Source: a virus. From it: a DNA stretch of 50,356 nt. Made by a program: the position numbers and the translations under genes. A model generated the notes under the pieces. The model was not told the DNA's origin and did not search any database. It saw nothing but the letters and a program-made list of their open reading frames with translations. Location: positions 1-50,356 of the IMG/VR virus record IMGVR_UViG_3300027861_000043. The stretch is one strand, 5' to 3'. Shown here one piece after another: positions 47,928-50,356 of this stretch (position 1 is the first letter of the stretch; the number at the start of each line of letters is the position of its first letter).

Positions 47928-48356
47928 ATGATAGTAACTGAGAGAGCTATAGCCATATTTGATAACATGTACAGCGGTACTTGGCGATCTGAGTCTGTAC
48001 CTCTTGGTCAGATGGAAGATTGGCAAGATGAGGTAACTACGCTATATATTGAGAGAGCGCTCAGTGTGTACTTGCAAGAGACAGGTAACAGCTTGCCTGT
48101 TTACCCTGATAGCGATTGTGAGCATGAGCTTGATTGCTATTACTACCACTTGGAAGCTATAGAGAATACAGCTGAAGATTATTTTAAAGATAGATACCCT
48201 GATTTTGTTATCGATAGTAACACGCAGGTTGTCACATTGTGTAACTACAAAGGCGAAGGTGAGTGTATATCTTTACTTGAGCTATCAGAGAGTTTACCTA
48301 TCTACGTGTCAAAACGAGAGAGCTATGACTATAAACTTAGAGGAATAAGAGAATGA
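47928..48356 (+). CDS. 142-aa acidic early protein, unknown
   Basis: An acidic protein (many Asp/Glu and Tyr, five Cys) with CEHELDCYYYHLEAIENTAEDYF and EGECISLLELSESLP. Preceded by AGAGGAATAAGAAA, 4 nt after the previous stop, and coupled to the next gene by ATGA. The acidity would suit a DNA-mimic or host-protein inhibitor, but that is a guess from composition. Confidence 0.55.
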   Translation: MIVTERAIAIFDNMYSGTWRSESVPLGQMEDWQDEVTTLYIERALSVYLQETGNSLPVYPDSDCEHELDCYYYHLEAIENTAEDYFKDRYPDFVIDSNTQVVTLCNYKGEGECISLLELSESLPIYVSKRESYDYKLRGIRE

Positions 48357-48604
48357 CTAAATCACAATTTAAAAAGGCTTACCGTCAAGCGCGAAAATTA
48401 ATATATGTAAACGGTATGAGTTCTTTGCAGCCTTTACTTGATATTGGATTTACTAAAATTCAAGCGTTGGATTTAATTTTTCCAACTTTAAAAGCTGCAA
48501 ATGTCGGTTATTCGATTTTGATTGAACAACCAACTTTAAAATCAAATCTTAAAAACGGCAAACTATATGTTTATGGCGCGCCTGTAAATTTATTCAACTA
48601 TTAG
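48353..48604 (+). CDS. 83-aa early protein, unknown
   Basis: A protein with a basic N-terminal helix (KSQFKKAYRQARKLIYV) followed by MSSLQPLLDIGFTKIQALDLIFPTLKAAN and a short beta end. Its start overlaps the previous stop (ATGA). From here rightward the DNA becomes clearly more AT-rich, with AAA, TTA and ATT codons dominating. Confidence 0.55.
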   Translation: MTKSQFKKAYRQARKLIYVNGMSSLQPLLDIGFTKIQALDLIFPTLKAANVGYSILIEQPTLKSNLKNGKLYVYGAPVNLFNY

Positions 48605-48616
48605 GAATTAAATAAA

Positions 48617-48751
48617 ATGAGCAAATTAATTATGAACAAATTAATCATGAAAAGAAACGCGGCAAATTATAACCCAAAAATGAGCTGGAAAGTGCGCTTA
48701 AATCTCGCTGTTTATTCAGCGCCTAAAAAATCAAACTTAAATTTTAAATAA
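48617..48751 (+). CDS. 44-aa basic early microprotein
   Basis: ATG 48617 has TAGGAATTAAATAAA before it. The product (MSKLIMNKLIMKRNAANYNP, then KMSWKVRLNLAVYSAPKKS) is basic with a short repeated KLIM element at the start. Spacing to both neighbours is normal for this operon, each with an AGGAAT-type ribosome-binding site. Function unknown. Confidence 0.45.
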   Translation: MSKLIMNKLIMKRNAANYNPKMSWKVRLNLAVYSAPKKSNLNFK

Positions 48752-48765
48752 GGAATAAAATTATC

Positions 48766-49245
48766 ATGAATAGATACACCCAGAAAGATTATCAAAACGA
48801 GCTAACCGGAATCAATAAGCGTTTAGCGTGGGATTTATCACTTGAATTTGTTGGTTATGGTGGTCGTTATAATATGACCTATTCAGACCGTTATGTATTG
48901 CTAGATGATGGTGAGTTATCAGATTATGGTTGTATTGAATGCGGTACGCCTCGTGAGGCTTTATTAGGTGCTTATCGTTTGACAAGCGATGCAAAAAGGA
49001 ATAACAAAATAACACGCGAACAGGCTAAACAACTAGCTTATATTTTTGGGGTTGATTTTGATTTAGATTTTTATCAGCATAGATTAGAGGTTTCTGAATT
49101 ACTTTTAAATTTGGCTAAAGCTTCTAAGTATAGAAAGCCTCGAAATGCTAACGGCTCAACCGCTCGTTACTTTTACGAACATTTAAACAAGCGAGTAAAA
49201 GTAAAAATGCACTACAACGTTAAATCATTGAATGACGAGGTTTAA
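48766..49245 (+). CDS. 159-aa early protein, unknown
   Basis: A mixed alpha/beta protein. The middle (DDGELSDYGCIECGTPREALLGAYRL) has a CxxC, and the end is basic (ARYFYEHLNKRVKVKMHY). AAGGAATAAAATTATC precedes the ATG. No family recognised; probably a host-takeover or accessory gene given its neighbours. Confidence 0.55.
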   Translation: MNRYTQKDYQNELTGINKRLAWDLSLEFVGYGGRYNMTYSDRYVLLDDGELSDYGCIECGTPREALLGAYRLTSDAKRNNKITREQAKQLAYIFGVDFDLDFYQHRLEVSELLLNLAKASKYRKPRNANGSTARYFYEHLNKRVKVKMHYNVKSLNDEV

Positions 49246-49249
49246 AATT

Positions 49250-49756
49250 ATGAAAAAAATCACAAGAGAAGGTAAGACTCAATTTATTTTTAAATTAGTT
49301 GATGAGAACGAGCCACTAAAAAAAGATAAAAGCTTTAAATTTTTTATTAATCATCCAAAGTTGAAAACTAATAAAAGCTATTGTTTAATTGCTGAATATT
49401 TAGATTCTATTGGTATGAATAATGAATCTGAATTCATAAAATCACATCAATATGATACGTTAAAAATCATATTAGATGTGGCTTATAGATGTTGGTTGCC
49501 ATCAGCAAAAACTTATAAATTTAATGAATTATTTAATGATACCAAACACAGTATGAAAGTTAAATTAAAAGAATTTATAACCGAGCAAGGATATATATAT
49601 GGTGATGATTATGAAAAACTCTATTTTGAAATTATCACGCCAAACGGTTCTAAATCTTCATTTTTACATTATAAATATCAACAAATTATCGGCGGTCGTA
49701 AATTATGTAAAATTGATTTAGAATCTTTTAAAAATTCTGGTATTTATCAAAGATAA
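49250..49756 (+). CDS. 168-aa AT-rich early protein, unknown
   Basis: I choose ATG 49250, with GACGAGG 8 nt upstream, over the in-frame ATG at 49232, which has no ribosome-binding site. The protein is Lys-, Phe- and Tyr-rich (KKDKSFKFFINHPKLKTNK), with KVKLKEFITEQGYIYGDDYEKLYFEI in the C-terminal half. Codon use is more AT-biased than in the replication genes, which hints at separate acquisition. Confidence 0.55.
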   Translation: MKKITREGKTQFIFKLVDENEPLKKDKSFKFFINHPKLKTNKSYCLIAEYLDSIGMNNESEFIKSHQYDTLKIILDVAYRCWLPSAKTYKFNELFNDTKHSMKVKLKEFITEQGYIYGDDYEKLYFEIITPNGSKSSFLHYKYQQIIGGRKLCKIDLESFKNSGIYQR

Positions 49757-49801
49757 ATAACCCCCGCCACCATTGGCAGAAAATAAAAGGATAAAATTAT
49801 T

Positions 49802-50170
49802 ATGAGCATAGAAAAAGATATTATTATTGAAGATTTTAAAACCGCTTTAATTTGGCAAGATGAAAATCTAGACGAATATCAAGATTGTGAATTGTCATAT
49901 AGTGCAATAGAAAAAATTGAACAAACATGCTGTATATTTTTGGCGTGTGTGTCGATGGATAAGCAAGCAACAATCGAAGCAACAAACCACGATATTGTCG
50001 GACATGATTTAGCATTGCAAATGTTGGGTCATGGGGTTGGATTTTGGGAACAAAAAGAAACTAAAACACTAGATACAATTTTAAATATGTTATTAGATAT
50101 GAAGGCAATCAAACCTTTTCATTTATACTATGATGATGACGATAAGAAATTAGATTGGGATATTGTTTAA
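49802..50170 (+). CDS. 122-aa acidic early protein, unknown
   Basis: An acidic protein with a helical first half (IIIEDFKTALIWQDENLDEYQDCELSYSAIEKIEQ), a TNHDIVGHDLALQMLGHGVGFWE segment with three His, and an acidic end (YYDDDDKKLDWDIV). The H-D-x-x-x-H-D spacing could bind a metal but I see no known enzyme family. AAAGGATAAAATTATT precedes the ATG. Confidence 0.55.
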   Translation: MSIEKDIIIEDFKTALIWQDENLDEYQDCELSYSAIEKIEQTCCIFLACVSMDKQATIEATNHDIVGHDLALQMLGHGVGFWEQKETKTLDTILNMLLDMKAIKPFHLYYDDDDKKLDWDIV

Positions 50171-50171
50171 A

Positions 50172-50273
50172 ATGGAATGGTTAATAGTATTGAGCTTTTT
50201 CTTTTTTCCTAATTTATCGATTTACCTTTTAATTTGGTATATTTGGAAAGTCTATTTACAATCGGATGATTGA
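50172..50273 (+). CDS. 33-aa single-TM microprotein
   Basis: ATG one base after the previous stop. The product is almost entirely hydrophobic and aromatic (MEWLIVLSFFFFPNLSIYLL...) with a short charged end (QSDD). It would be an inner-membrane microprotein. It is followed by a terminator, so it is the last gene of the rightward early unit. Very short, so moderate confidence only. Confidence 0.4.
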   Translation: MEWLIVLSFFFFPNLSIYLLIWYIWKVYLQSDD

Positions 50274-50278
50274 ATATT

Positions 50279-50303
50279 AAAACCGCTTATATAGCGGTTT
50301 TTT
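50279..50303 (+). terminator. Rho-independent terminator at the right end
   Basis: AAAACCGC (50279-50286) pairs with GCGGTTTT (50294-50301) around TTATATA, followed by T residues. It closes the rightward early operon. Confidence 0.88.
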
Positions 50304-50319
50304 ATTGCCTTCTATATAA

Positions 50320-50356
50320 GGGGGTATCACACACACATACGTATCACACACACACA
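50320..50356. repeat. Right-end repeat: GGGGGTA and CA-rich direct repeats
   Basis: GGGGGTA at 50320-50326 repeats the motif of the left-end hairpins. GTATCACACACACA occurs at 50324-50337 and 50341-50354 (17-nt period), separated by a TACGTA palindrome (50338-50343). The window stops inside the second copy, so the repeat may continue beyond it. It could belong to the same packaging or end region as 1-100. Confidence 0.6.

Noticed and set aside
48812-49015. 67-codon leftward ORF inside 48766-49245
   Set aside because: His/Asn/Tyr-rich shadow of a coupled rightward gene, with no start signal.
1-50356. Temperate lifestyle
   Set aside because: No integrase, excisionase, attachment site or CI/Cro-type pair was found. 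Operators alone do not show lysogeny, although a plasmid-like state cannot be excluded.
1-50356. Apparent excess of ACCGG/CCGGT
   Set aside because: It is mostly explained by Ala-Gly and Thr-Gly codon pairs (GCC GGT, ACC GGA); without a codon-pair computation I cannot separate this from a site preference.

Overview
The window looks like a complete, or nearly complete, genome of an AT-rich tailed phage with siphovirus-type structural genes. Three things point to a Gram-negative, probably gammaproteobacterial, host: an embedded inner/outer spanin pair (6087-6795), a PapB-type regulator at the left end, and lambda/Mu-type head genes (GpA terminase, gpW, gpB-type portal, gpZ, gpFII). I see no integrase, excisionase or CI-type repressor, so a lytic lifestyle is the simplest reading. 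The genus and host cannot be named from the sequence alone.

Layout. 1-118: three back-to-back hairpins and a promoter, a candidate packaging site. 119-4546: regulator, small and large terminase, gpW joiner, portal. 4548-6795: lysis block (M23 peptidase, several small membrane proteins, holin candidates, overlapping spanins). 6792-15361: adsorption and virion-surface block, including two tandem paralogous LamG proteins. 15418-20576: fused prohead protease/major capsid protein, DUF2190 protein, head-tail connectors, a GroES-like co-chaperonin, tail tube. 20648-32811: tape measure and tail-tip proteins, closed by a terminator. All of this is transcribed rightward.

32909-37809 is a leftward replication arm: small Zn-finger and HTH proteins, a family B DNA polymerase and an SF2 helicase. 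Its start is a 385-nt structured RNA leader (37836-38220) behind one of two back-to-back sigma70-type promoters. The other promoter drives a rightward replication/recombination operon (38339-44512): a WDERIH-motif protein, a DUF2800-type nuclease, a DUF2815-type SSB, a VRR-type nuclease, a small HTH protein and an AEP primase/SF3 helicase.

44517-46851 is a leftward operon of nine or ten tightly coupled small early genes, ending in a predicted secreted Cys-rich peptide. 46852-47740 is an 889-bp noncoding control region. It has a consensus leftward promoter inside AAGTGGA operators, an imperfect 67-bp inverted repeat around an AT-rich core, and a multi-copy box array; it is the best candidate for the origin and early switch. 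47741-50273 is a rightward set of small unknown genes, very AT-rich towards the end, followed by a terminator and a short end repeat.

The most unusual observations are these. A 39-nt stretch of the large terminase gene is copied exactly and in frame into the first early replication gene. The 46852-47740 region is a composite repeat array. The leftward replication leader contains tRNA-like folds. A small gene is bracketed by 34-nt direct repeats that carry the translational-coupling signals. GATC sites are almost absent from the whole window.
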